This document shows positions 22,902 through 32,715 of a DNA stretch of 64,000 nt, piece after piece. Below the pieces are notes generated by a model, which worked only from the letters and a program-made list of their open reading frames with translations, did no database searches and was not told the origin of the DNA. A program made the translations under genes and the position numbers. The stretch's first letter is position 1. Each line of letters starts with the position of its first letter. The DNA is from Streptomyces filamentosus (lineage in GTDB: Bacteria > Actinomycetota > Actinomycetes > Streptomycetales > Streptomycetaceae). Location: positions 2,232,001 to 2,296,000 of the forward strand of contig NZ_BNBE01000001.1 of assembly GCF_014654895.1 (NCBI RefSeq), in the 5' to 3' direction.

Positions 22902-25787
22902 GTGTCTGAACGGTCACATCCGTTCCCTGTCGAGGAGCATGCTCTGCGCAAGCGCACATCCGAGCGGGTCCGCAGGACGTCCTCCCTGTCCCTGGGCAGG
23001 ACCCTGCTGATCATCGCCTTCGTCCCCGCCGTCGCCCTGATCGCGCTCTGGGGCGTCGCCAGCGGCCAGGTCTTCCTCGACTTCCAGCGCCAGGCCGGCC
23101 AGGGCCTGCTCGCCGAGAAGGCGGGACAGCCGTCCAACCTCGTCTACTACGCGCTCCAGGAGGAACGGCGCCTGAGCGCCGAGGTCCTGGCCGGGCGGGG
23201 CGGCTCCGAAGCCGCGCTCAAGGAGCAGCGGGCGAAGACCGACGAGGCCGTCCGGCAGTTCCAGACCCTCTCGGACGTCTCCGAGGACGGCGCCCCGCAG
23301 GAGGTCCTGGACGCCGTGTCCGGCGCCCGCGCCGCCATCGCCCGGCTCGACGCCCAGCGCTCCCTCGTGGACAGCGGCGACCAGGACCAGCAGCAGGCCG
23401 TGTACGAGTACTACAGCGACCTGATCGCCGTCGACCTCGACCTCTTCGCCGCCCTCAGCCACGTCGACAACGGGCACATCACCACGCTGTCGCAGCCGCT
23501 CGTGGACCTCTTCCGCGTCAAGGAGATGATCTCCCGCTCGGACGCCCTGCTGGCCCGCTCCTGGTCCGGACGCAGCCTCGGCGCCCGCGACTTCGCCGCC
23601 TTCCGGCAGTCCGTCTCCGCCCAGGAGTTCACCTACGTCTCCTCCGTCGTGCCCTACCTGTCCGCCGAGGAGCGGACCATGTGGGCGGCGATCGTCGACA
23701 GCCCGGAGTGGAAGTCCAAGACGGCCGCCGAGAACACGGTCCTCGCCCCCGGCCGCGCCACCTCCACCGGCGCCGTCCCCCTCACCGTGGACGAGAAGTC
23801 CTGGCGCACCTCCCTCGACTCCGTCGACGGCCGCATCGAGGCCCTGCTCCAGCACCGCACCGCCCTCGTCGTCGAGGAGGGCAAGGGCAGCATCATGTCC
23901 CTGCTCCTGCGGCTGGCGCTCACCACCCTCATCGGCCTGCTCGCCATCGTCGCCGTCATCACCGTGACCTGGCGCCTGACCCGCACCCTGCGCCACCGCA
24001 TCGGCCGCCTCCACGAGCAGGCCGAGGCGCTGGAGCGCAGCCTCCCCGAGATCGTGGAGCGGCTCTCCCAGGGCGAGCGCATCGACGTCGAGACCGAGGT
24101 GCTGAGCATCCGGCAGGACGAGAACGACCACGCGGACGACGAGCTCACCCGCCTCGCCGAGACCCTGAACCTGGCCCGCGCGAGCGCCCTGGAAGCCGCC
24201 GTCCGCCAGTCCGACCAGCACCGCGGCTTCGAGCGGCTGCTCCAGCGCATCGCCCGCCGCACCCAGCAGCTCATCGGCCAGCAGATGAAGAAGCTGGGCG
24301 ACCTGGAGCACCGGCACGAGGACCCCGCGATCCTGGAGGACCTCTTCGACCTCGACCACCTCACCGCGCGCCTGCGCCGGTACGAGGAGAACCTGGTCAT
24401 CCTCGCGGGCGGCTCCCCGCACCGGCGCTGGCGCCGGCCCGTCGCGCTGCTCGACGTCATGCGCTCCGCGCAGGGCGAGGTGCAGGACTACCGCCGGGTC
24501 GTGCTCGACCTCGACGGCACCCCCTGGATCGCGCCGCGCGCGGTCGGGCCCGTCACCCACGTCCTCGCCGAGCTGATCGAGAACGCCCTCAGCTTCTCCC
24601 GGCCGCCGAGCCCCGTCGAGGTCCGCGCCGCCCACGTCAGCCGCGGTCTCGCCATCGAGGTCGAGGACCGGGGCCTGGGCATGGAGGACGACCAGCTCGC
24701 CCAGCTCAACGAACTGATGGCCCGGCCGCCCCGGATGGACCTCCTGGCCCGCACCGAGGACGTCCGGCTCGGCCTGCACGTGGTCTCCCGCCTCGCCGCC
24801 CAGTACGGCCTCCGGGTCGAGTTCCGCTCCTCCGCCTACGGCGGCACCCGCGCCGTCGTCCTCGTCCCGCACGAGCTCGTCGCCGGCGCCGAGGAGATCG
24901 CCGGAACCGCCCCCCAGGGCCAGGGCATCGCTCCCGTCGCCCCGCTGCCGCGCCCTGCGGAGCAGCAGCGGTTCCAGGCCGAACAGCAGCAGTTCCAGGC
25001 GGACCAGCAGCAGTTCCCGGCCGAGCAGCAGCAGTTCGAGCCGGAGCCGCAGTTCCAGGCGGACCAGCAGCAGTTCCCGGCCGAGCACCCGGTTCCGGCG
25101 GAGCACGCCTTCCCCGCCGAGCAGCCGTTCCCGGCGGAGCCGCGGTTCGAGGCCGGGCAGCCGTTCCCGGCGGACCCCTTCGCGCAGCCCGGTCCGGTCG
25201 GCCCGGTCGTCCCCGTGGAGTCCGCCGAGACCGCCGGCGCGGTCGTCCCCGTGGGCACCGTGGGTCCGCTCCCCGTGCCCGCCCCCGCCGCCGGGGAGGA
25301 CGCGCTGCCGCACCGCGGCCGGGGGCAGGCCCTCGCCGAGGTGACCGGCGGGCACTCCGCCGCGTGGGACGCCGCGCCCGCGCCGTACGGCTCCGCGCCG
25401 TACGCCCCGGAGCCGTACGCCCCCGTGCCCGCCGCCCCCTCCGCGCCCGCCGCCCCTCCCGTGCCCCCCGCACGGGACGACCTCCCGGCACTGCCGTACC
25501 ACGTGCCCCTCACGCCCCTCGCGCCCACCGCGCACCCCGGCGTGCCCCAGCAGCCGCTGCCGCGCCGGGTGCGGCAGGCCAGCCTCGTCGACGAGCTGCG
25601 GATCGCGCCGGACGCGCCGCAGACCACGACCGCTCCCCCGCCGGACTGGCGGACCGACCCCCTGCTGCGGCCCGCACCCCGCCGCGCGGGAGCGACGATC
25701 GGCGCCTTCCAGCGCCGGTCCCGCGCGGCCCGCACGCAGCCCGACGCCCCCTCCCCCGCCCCCTCCCCGAGAGAAGAATGGTCATGA
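22902..25787 (+). CDS. cvnA: Conservon sensor-kinase-like protein CvnA
   Basis: A 961-residue membrane protein. A first helix (LLIIAFVPAVALIALWGV, about residues 35-52), a long extracellular nitrate/nitrite-sensor-like helical domain, and a second helix (LALTTLIGLLAIVAVITVTW, about 338-357) precede a cytoplasmic HATPase domain with N-box ELIENALSFSRPP, EDRGLGM and RLGLHVVSRLAAQYG. No clear phospho-acceptor histidine box is seen, as in other CvnA proteins. The C-terminal 280 residues are low complexity, with many QQQFQAEQQQF / QQQFPAE repeats. CvnA-D form a membrane-associated complex resembling a G-protein-coupled system. GTG 22902 has no good ribosome site; the -10-like TAATAT at 22875-22880 leaves only a very short leader. 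Confidence 0.88.
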   Translation: MSERSHPFPVEEHALRKRTSERVRRTSSLSLGRTLLIIAFVPAVALIALWGVASGQVFLDFQRQAGQGLLAEKAGQPSNLVYYALQEERRLSAEVLAGRGGSEAALKEQRAKTDEAVRQFQTLSDVSEDGAPQEVLDAVSGARAAIARLDAQRSLVDSGDQDQQQAVYEYYSDLIAVDLDLFAALSHVDNGHITTLSQPLVDLFRVKEMISRSDALLARSWSGRSLGARDFAAFRQSVSAQEFTYVSSVVPYLSAEERTMWAAIVDSPEWKSKTAAENTVLAPGRATSTGAVPLTVDEKSWRTSLDSVDGRIEALLQHRTALVVEEGKGSIMSLLLRLALTTLIGLLAIVAVITVTWRLTRTLRHRIGRLHEQAEALERSLPEIVERLSQGERIDVETEVLSIRQDENDHADDELTRLAETLNLARASALEAAVRQSDQHRGFERLLQRIARRTQQLIGQQMKKLGDLEHRHEDPAILEDLFDLDHLTARLRRYEENLVILAGGSPHRRWRRPVALLDVMRSAQGEVQDYRRVVLDLDGTPWIAPRAVGPVTHVLAELIENALSFSRPPSPVEVRAAHVSRGLAIEVEDRGLGMEDDQLAQLNELMARPPRMDLLARTEDVRLGLHVVSRLAAQYGLRVEFRSSAYGGTRAVVLVPHELVAGAEEIAGTAPQGQGIAPVAPLPRPAEQQRFQAEQQQFQADQQQFPAEQQQFEPEPQFQADQQQFPAEHPVPAEHAFPAEQPFPAEPRFEAGQPFPADPFAQPGPVGPVVPVESAETAGAVVPVGTVGPLPVPAPAAGEDALPHRGRGQALAEVTGGHSAAWDAAPAPYGSAPYAPEPYAPVPAAPSAPAAPPVPPARDDLPALPYHVPLTPLAPTAHPGVPQQPLPRRVRQASLVDELRIAPDAPQTTTAPPPDWRTDPLLRPAPRRAGATIGAFQRRSRAARTQPDAPSPAPSPREEWS

Positions 25788-26221
25788 CCCCCCGCACCAT
25801 CGCCACCCACCAGGAGCTGGACTGGCTGCTCGACGGCCTGGTCGAGTCCGTGGCCGAGACGCGCAGCGCCGTGCTGCTCTCCGACGACGGCCTCGTCGTC
25901 AGCCACTCCCGGTCCGTCGACCGCGCCTCCGCCGAGCGGCTCGCCGCGATCTGCACCGGCCAGCAGAGCCTGGCCCGGGGGGTCGGCCAGCTCTTCGACG
26001 GCGGCGCCGTGCACCAGGTGATCGTCGAGCTCTCCGAGCTGTGGCTCTTCATCGTCTCCGCGGGCCAGGGCACCCACCTCGCCGTCGTCGCCTCCCAGGA
26101 GGTCGACGCGGAGGTCATGTCGCTGGCCATGCACAACCTGGTCCAGCAGGTCGGCCAGAAGCTGGGCGCGCCCGCGCGGTCCGACTTCGACGCCTTCGGC
26201 TCCGCGCCCGGCCCCCGCTGA
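25784..26221 (+). CDS. cvnB: Roadblock/LC7 protein CvnB
   Basis: A 145-residue Roadblock/LC7 protein, the presumed regulatory partner of the conservon GTPase. The fold shows in ELDWLLDGLVESVAETRSAVLLSDDGLVVSHSRSVDRASAERLAAIC and VIVELSELWLFIVSAGQGTHLAVVAS. ATG 25784 overlaps the cvnA stop (ATGA) and has AGAAG 8 bp upstream; the alternative ATG 25778 would be too close to that site. Its stop overlaps the cvnC start (TGATG), so translation is coupled through the operon. Confidence 0.9.
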   Translation: MTPRTIATHQELDWLLDGLVESVAETRSAVLLSDDGLVVSHSRSVDRASAERLAAICTGQQSLARGVGQLFDGGAVHQVIVELSELWLFIVSAGQGTHLAVVASQEVDAEVMSLAMHNLVQQVGQKLGAPARSDFDAFGSAPGPR

Positions 26222-26655
26222 TGGCCGGCGGCCGGCCCCCCGGCGACCCGTACGGGGACGGGTACGAGGACGAGGACGGGTACGAGGACGCCGCGGGCAC
26301 CATGGTCCGCCCCTACACCGTGACCCGGGGCCGGACCGCGCCCGAGCGCGACGACCTCACCCTCATCACGGTGGTCACCACCGTCGAGGAGCCCCTCGAC
26401 GAGTTCGGCCGGCCGCTCCGCCCCCAGCGGCTCCAGCCCGAGCACCGGCTCATCCTCGACCGGTGCCGGCGCCCCCTGGCCGTCGCGGAGGTCGCCGCCT
26501 CCCTCGGCCTGCCCGTATCGGTGACCAAGATCCTGCTGGGCGACCTCGTGGGCCTCGGCCTGCTCGGCGCCCGGGCCCCGCTGTCGATGGCCCGGGCCGC
26601 CGGCGACCGCCACGACCTGCTGGCCGCCGTCCGTGACGGAATCCGGAGACTCTGA
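26221..26655 (+). CDS. cvnC: DUF742 protein CvnC
   Basis: A 144-residue DUF742 protein. The diagnostic MVRPYTVTRGRT is followed by LITVV and a winged-helix-like second half (HRLILDRCRRPLAVAEVAASLGLPVSVTKILLGDLVGLGLL). An acidic, Gly/Tyr-rich N-terminus (DPYGDGYEDEDGYED) precedes it. The start overlaps the cvnB stop, and cvnD begins 5 bp after its stop. Its biochemical role in the complex is not established. Confidence 0.9.
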   Translation: MAGGRPPGDPYGDGYEDEDGYEDAAGTMVRPYTVTRGRTAPERDDLTLITVVTTVEEPLDEFGRPLRPQRLQPEHRLILDRCRRPLAVAEVAASLGLPVSVTKILLGDLVGLGLLGARAPLSMARAAGDRHDLLAAVRDGIRRL

Positions 26656-26660
26656 GACCC

Positions 26661-27227
26661 ATGACCACCCCCGAGGCGGCCCCCGCCGCCGTCAAGATCC
26701 TCGTCGCCGGCGGCTTCGGCGTCGGGAAGACCACCCTCGTCGGAGCCGTCAGCGAGGTCACCCCGCTGCGGACCGAGGAGTACCTGACCACCGCCAGCGT
26801 CGGCGTCGACGACCTGGCCGGCGTCGGCGCCAAGGACACCACCACCGTCGCCCTGGACTTCGGCCGCATCACCGTCAGCGACGAACTGGTGGTGTACCTC
26901 TTCGGCACCCCCGGCCAGGAACGCTTCTGGTTCATGTGGAACGACCTCGTGCAGGGCGCCCTCGGCGGGGTCGTCATCGCCGACACCCGGCGCCTGGAGA
27001 CGAGCTTCGCCTCCATCGACTTCTTCGAGAGCCGGCGCATCCCCTTCGTCGTCGCCATCAACTGCTTCCACGGCCACAACACCCGCACGGCGGAGGAGAT
27101 CCGGGCCGCGCTCGACCTCGACCCGCACGTCCCCCTGCTCATCGGGGACGTCCGGCGGCGGGAGTTCGGCAAGGACGCCCTGCTGGCCCTGGTCGACCAC
27201 CTGATGACCCTCCCGGCCCCGGCCTGA
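26661..27227 (+). CDS. cvnD: Conservon GTPase CvnD
   Basis: A 188-residue Ras-like small GTPase of the CvnD type. The P-loop GGFGVGKTT is at about residues 18-26, switch II is FGTPGQERFWFMW, and the G4 position reads INCFHG in place of NKxD, the usual change in this family. It is expected to switch the CvnA-C complex at the membrane. The gene completes the four-gene operon. Confidence 0.92.
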   Translation: MTTPEAAPAAVKILVAGGFGVGKTTLVGAVSEVTPLRTEEYLTTASVGVDDLAGVGAKDTTTVALDFGRITVSDELVVYLFGTPGQERFWFMWNDLVQGALGGVVIADTRRLETSFASIDFFESRRIPFVVAINCFHGHNTRTAEEIRAALDLDPHVPLLIGDVRRREFGKDALLALVDHLMTLPAPA

Positions 27228-27278
27228 CCCTCCCCCGCTTCTCTCTCCCCGTACGAACCTGCCCTGGAGGCACCCGAG

Positions 27279-28412
27279 ATGGCATCACCCCTGCGCGTCC
27301 TCATCCACGGCGGCGGCATAGGCGGACTCACCCTCGCCACCCTGCTGGCCCGCCGCGGCCACACCGTGGAGGTCGCCGAGGTCCGCGACGAGCTGGACGC
27401 GCTCGGCGTCGGCATCATCCAGCCCTCCAACGCCCTGCACGTCATGCGCGAGGCCGGTCTCCTCGACGCCTGCCTCGCAGCGGGCTTCGAGTGGGAGATC
27501 CTCACGATCGCCGACCCCGCGGGCACCCCGCGCGCCGAGATCCCGCAGCCCCGCATGGGCGACGCCCCGCCCGCCAACGGCATCCCCCGGCCCGCGCTCG
27601 CCGCGCTCCTCGCCGACGGCGCCCGCGCGGCCGGCGCCGTCATCCGCTTCGGCGCCACCATCGACGCGCTCACCGACGACGGCGACGGCGTCGACGTCAC
27701 CCTCACCGACGGCTCCGCCGGCCGCTGGGACCTCGTCGTCGGCTTCGACGGCATCGGCTCCCCGCTCCGCACCCGCCTCTACGGCGACCGCCACACCCCC
27801 GAGTACACCGGCTTCGCCAACTGGCGGGTCACCGTGCCGCGCCTCCCGCAGGTCGAGGGCGTCGTGATGTGCATGGCCGGGCAGGAGGCGAAGGCCCTCC
27901 TCACCCCCATCACCGACGACCTCATGTACCTGGGCGTCGTGTTCGCCGAGGACGAGGACTTCCGCCCCGGCGCCGACACCGCCCACGAGGAACTGGCGAA
28001 GCGCCTCTCGATGTTCTCCGGCCCGGTCGCGGAGGCCCTCGCCTCCGTCACCGACCCGGCCTCCGTCGTCTACACCCGCATCTCCCAGGTGACCGTCGAG
28101 GACCCCTGGCACGTCGGCCGGGTCGTCCTCGCCGGCGACGCCGCCCACGCCTCCACCCCGCACCTCGCCCAGGGCGCGGCGATGGCCGTCGAGGACGCCC
28201 TCGTCCTCGCCGACTCCCTCCGCGACGAGGACACCGTCCCCGCCGCCCTCACCGCCTGGGAGGCCCGCCGCCGCCCCCGCGCCCTGTGGGTCCAGTCCCT
28301 CTCCCGCGCCGTCCTCAAGCAGGAGACCGGCCTCCCCACCACCCCCGAGGAGGACGCCCTCCTGAAGATCGGCATCCCGGGCGCGGCCCACGTCCTGGTC
28401 CAGCCCTACTAG
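27279..28412 (+). CDS. FAD-dependent monooxygenase (PHBH-type)
   Basis: A 377-residue class A flavin monooxygenase. The ADP-binding GxGxxG (HGGGIGGLTLATLLARRGH) is at about residues 9-27, a DG-like motif is in VVGFDGIGSPLRTRLYG, and the FAD ribityl motif is VLAGDAAHASTPHLAQGAAMAVEDA. Such enzymes hydroxylate aromatic or related substrates with NAD(P)H. It begins 51 bp after cvnD on the same strand with GGAGG before the ATG, so it may be the conservon's accessory enzyme; conservons often carry a cytochrome P450 in this place. The substrate is unknown. Confidence 0.85.
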   Translation: MASPLRVLIHGGGIGGLTLATLLARRGHTVEVAEVRDELDALGVGIIQPSNALHVMREAGLLDACLAAGFEWEILTIADPAGTPRAEIPQPRMGDAPPANGIPRPALAALLADGARAAGAVIRFGATIDALTDDGDGVDVTLTDGSAGRWDLVVGFDGIGSPLRTRLYGDRHTPEYTGFANWRVTVPRLPQVEGVVMCMAGQEAKALLTPITDDLMYLGVVFAEDEDFRPGADTAHEELAKRLSMFSGPVAEALASVTDPASVVYTRISQVTVEDPWHVGRVVLAGDAAHASTPHLAQGAAMAVEDALVLADSLRDEDTVPAALTAWEARRRPRALWVQSLSRAVLKQETGLPTTPEEDALLKIGIPGAAHVLVQPY

Positions 28413-28430
28413 GCCGGACCGGGCCGGGGT

Positions 28431-29042
28431 TCACACCAGCACGCCCACCGCGAGGGACGCGATCAGGGTGCTCGACGCGAGGGCCGTGAGGAGGCGGGCG
28501 CGCGGGGTGGTGAGGGCGTGGCCGAGGAGGGTGCCGGTGGTGGACAGGAGGAGCTGCCAACTGGCCGATGCGGTGAAGGCGGCGGCCACGAAGACGGCGC
28601 CGTCGGCGGGGCCGGCCGCGGCGTGGCCGCCGAGGACCAGGGCCGTGAAGTAGAGGACCGTCATCGGGTTCAGGACCGTGATCCCGAGGAAGGTCCAGAA
28701 GGCGCGGTGCGGGGGCGTCGCCGGACGGTCGTCCGGCGGGGCGCCGGCCCGGTGGGCGCGCACGGCGGCGCGGGCCGAGGTCGCCGCGAGGGCCAGGAGG
28801 ACGAGCGCGGACGCCCAGCGCAGGGGGGTCGCGACCGGGGCCAGGAGCGGGACGAGGGCGGTGCCGCCGGCGACCGCGAGCAGGGCGTACGCCCCGTCCG
28901 CCGCCGCGATGCCGAGCGCCGCGCCCGCTCCCGTACGCCACGGGCTGCGGGCCGCGACCGCCACCAGGTGCGCGCCGACCGCGCCGACCGGGATCGCGAT
29001 GCCGTAGCCGGCCAGCAGGCCGGCCACCGCCGTGCCGGTCAC
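28431..29042 (-). CDS. LysE/RhtB-family exporter
   Basis: A 203-residue membrane protein with five to six hydrophobic segments and the LysE signature near the N-terminus (LLAGYGIAIPVGAVGAHLVAVAARSPWRTGAGAALGIAAADGAYALL) and the central LGITVLNPMTVLYFTALVLGG. The family exports amino acids and related small zwitterions. The GTG start overlaps the stop of the DUF2087 gene (GTGA). As the last gene of the long minus-strand block it is a natural exporter for an amino-acid-derived product; that link is inferred from position. Confidence 0.82.
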   Translation of the reverse strand: MTGTAVAGLLAGYGIAIPVGAVGAHLVAVAARSPWRTGAGAALGIAAADGAYALLAVAGGTALVPLLAPVATPLRWASALVLLALAATSARAAVRAHRAGAPPDDRPATPPHRAFWTFLGITVLNPMTVLYFTALVLGGHAAAGPADGAVFVAAAFTASASWQLLLSTTGTLLGHALTTPRARLLTALASSTLIASLAVGVLV

Positions 29043-29353
29043 GCGACGGAGGGCGTCGCGCCTCCCGGGAGCGGGGCCGTCCGCTGTCGGTGGTAGGCCG
29101 CGCCGTCCTTCGTGCGGGCGAGGAAGCCGCCGACGACCAGGTACCGGCGGAGGGCGGGGTAGTCCTCGTGGACGGTCTTCAGCGCCTCGTTGACCTCGGC
29201 CTCGCGGTAGACGCGGCCGGACGCGAAGAGGGTCTCCGCCAGATGGGCGAGGAGCGCCTCGCGGCGGGCCGGGCGGCGCGGGATCGCGACGAGGCGCCCG
29301 TCCGCGGCGAAGAGGTCCGCCACGGGGCGGGGCGAGGTGGGATGACTGCTCAT
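29039..29353 (-). CDS. DUF2087-domain protein
   Basis: A 104-residue protein with the DUF2087 pattern: VAIPRRPARREALLAHLAETLFASGRVYREAEVNEALKTVHEDYPALRRYLVVGGFLARTKDGAAYHR. This compact domain is often attached to small DNA-binding regulators, so a regulatory role is possible. ATG 29353 lacks a ribosome site (pyrimidine-rich sequence in front), so it may be leaderless or start slightly upstream. It overlaps the LysE gene. Confidence 0.75.
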   Translation of the reverse strand: MSSHPTSPRPVADLFAADGRLVAIPRRPARREALLAHLAETLFASGRVYREAEVNEALKTVHEDYPALRRYLVVGGFLARTKDGAAYHRQRTAPLPGGATPSVA

Positions 29354-29410
29354 GGGGGAAGGGTGGTCGCGCCGGCCGGCCGGCCGCAAAGGGTTTTCGC
29401 CGGGGGCCGG

Positions 29411-29689
29411 TCAGGGGAGGACGACGTTCACCGCGTCCTGGAAGCGCGGGAGGATCGGCGGGAGGCCCGCCTCCTGGAAGACCGGGCGGGCCCGGGCGGC
29501 GAAGGCGAGGAAGTCCTCCTCCGTGTCCCAGAAGTCCACCGCCCGCCAGCCGCCGCTTCCGTCGGGGCCCGCCGCGTGGGCGAGGAAGCCCTGCGGGGGC
29601 CACCACTCGGCCGCGTCGAGGCGGCGCATCGCGGACTCGTACTGCTCCTGCGTGCCGCCGGGGATCTCGACGGTGACGATGACGGCCAT
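29411..29689 (-). CDS. Small ABM-like (antibiotic biosynthesis monooxygenase fold) protein
   Basis: A 92-residue ferredoxin-like single-domain protein: AVIVTVEIPGGTQEQYESAMRRLDA starts the first strand and helix, and WRAVDFWDTEEDFLAFAARARPVFQEAGLPP the second half. It fits the dimeric alpha/beta barrel group that includes small monooxygenases and cyclases, but no catalytic residue can be assigned. GGGAG precedes the ATG. Its position in the minus-strand block suggests a tailoring or accessory role. Confidence 0.65.
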   Translation of the reverse strand: MAVIVTVEIPGGTQEQYESAMRRLDAAEWWPPQGFLAHAAGPDGSGGWRAVDFWDTEEDFLAFAARARPVFQEAGLPPILPRFQDAVNVVLP

Positions 29690-29784
29690 GCTGCTGCTCC
29701 CGTGCGTGCGGGGGTGGGGTCCCGACCAGCACACCCCCGCGCCGGGGGCCCCGCACCGCGGCGGGGCCCGAACGGGCGAGGCGT

Positions 29785-30449
29785 TCAGCGGTAGATCAGC
29801 AGTTCCTGTTCGGTCGCGCCGGTGAGGGCGTAGCGGGTGCGGACCAGGGGGCGGCCGGCGTAGATGCGGACGAGGGTGGCCGCGTCGCCGTGGAAGGCGG
29901 CCGGCGGGCGGCCCTCGACCTCGTTGCCGAGGGTGACCTCCCCCGGGTGGCCGGCGAGCCGGCCGACCAGGCGGGGGGTCTCCCGGCGGCGGCTGGTGAC
30001 GGAGAGCAGCGGGAGGGCGAGGGCGAGGGCGGCGCCGCAGTAGGCGCCGGGTTCGCCGAACGCCTCCCGGACGTCCCCCGCGTGCACCCACTCGCCGAGG
30101 GCGACCGCGTCGAGCCGCCCGTCCTCGTGCCCGGCGATCACCGGGCCCGCCTCGGTGAGTCCGCGTTCCAGTTCGTCGAGGACCCGGCCGAGCGGCCAGT
30201 CCTCGCGTTCGGCCACGTCACGGGCGTTGGCCTCGGGCAGGAAGACCCCCTCTTCGAGGCGGCCCTCCACGATCCGGACCAGCGCCGCCCCGCAGTGCGC
30301 GAGGACCTGCCGCGCCGTCCACCCGGGGCAGGCGGTGCGCAGCTCGTACGCCTCCTCGGGGGTGCGGCGCAGCAGCGGCATCAGCAGGTCCCGCTCGGTG
30401 CGCAGGAGCCGGTCGGGCAGCCAGGGGTCGCGGGTGTCGTCGGTACACA

Positions 30450-30450
<1 letters not shown>
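29785..30450 (-). CDS. Maleylpyruvate-isomerase-family (mycothiol-dependent/DinB-like) protein
   Basis: A 221-residue protein with the MDMPI N-terminal helical-bundle pattern (LLRTERDLLMPLLRRTPEEAYELRTACPGWTARQVLAHCGAALVRIVEGRL), including the metal-ligand-like histidines AHCGAAL and GEWVHAGDVREAFG. Family members use mycothiol as cofactor or act as thiol transferases; many are uncharacterised. Its ATG overlaps the ahcY stop (TGATG), so it is translationally coupled to the SAM-recycling genes. The substrate is unknown. Confidence 0.8.
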
Positions 30451-31851
<1,401 letters not shown>

Positions 31852-31859
<8 letters not shown>

Positions 31860-32715
31860 GGGCGGCGATTCTCCTGCTGCTGAGGACGGCCCGGTGGATC
31901 TCCAGGGCCGCCGTCGACTTGTTGAGGGTGATGTAGTGCAGGCCGGGCGCCCCCTCGTCGAGGAGGCGCAGGCCCATGTGCGTGGCGTGTTCGACGCCGA
32001 TGCGGTGGGCGCGCGCCGGATCGTCCTTCGCGGCCTCCAGGCGGTGCGCCAGGTCCTCGGGGAAGGCGGCGTCGGAGAGTTCGGCGAAGCGGCGGATCTG
32101 GCGGACGTCGGTGGCGGGCATGATCTCGGGGATGATCGGGGTGTCGCAGCCGGCGGCGGCGACCCGGTCCCGCAGCCGCAGGTAGTCCTCGGGGTCGAAG
32201 AACATCTGCGTGACGGCGTAGTCGGCGCCGGCCCGGCACTTGGCGACGAAGTGCGCGAGGTCGCTCTCCGGGCTCTCGGAGCGCGGGTGGCCCTCGGGGA
32301 AGGCGGCGACGCCGATCCTGAAGTCGCCGAGCGAGCGCACGAGTTCGACCAGTTCGTAGGCGTGGCGGAAGCCGTCGGGGTGCGGGGTCCAGGGGCCGCG
32401 CGGGTCGCCCGGCGGGTCGCCGCGCAGGACGAGGACGTCCTTGACGCCCGCGTCCGCGTAGGCGCCGATGACGGTGCGCAGTTCGGCGACCGAGTGGCCC
32501 ACGGCGGTGAGGTGGGCGACGGGCCGCAGGGTGGTCTCGGCGGCGATGCGCTGGGTGACCTCGATGGTGCGGTCCCGGGAGGAGCCGCCGGCGCCGTACG
32601 TGACGGAGACGAAGTCCGGGGCCAGGGCCTCCACCCGCCGGATCGCGTCCCACAGGGTCCGCTCGCCCTTCTCCGTCTTCGGCGGGAAGAACTCGAAGGA
32701 GTAGGTGGGCGTCAC
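31852..32715 (-). CDS. metF: 5,10-Methylenetetrahydrofolate reductase
   Basis: A 287-residue FAD-dependent enzyme that makes 5-methyl-THF, the methyl source for methionine synthase. The TIM-barrel motifs are clear: [18 protein letters not shown] at the N-terminus, [27 protein letters not shown] and [14 protein letters not shown]. The GTG overlaps the metH stop (GTGA), and the stop overlaps the ahcY start, so the pathway order is translationally coupled. Confidence 0.96.

Noticed and set aside
22914..25535. An 873-residue minus-strand frame opposite cvnA.
   Set aside because: It is a consequence of strong GC bias at third positions; cvnA on the other strand has clear HATPase motifs and operon overlaps.
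31860..32712. A SAH riboswitch in front of ahcY.
   Set aside because: The ahcY start overlaps the metF stop by 8 bp, so there is no leader to hold one. The operon leader at 43.5 kb is only about 40 nt.
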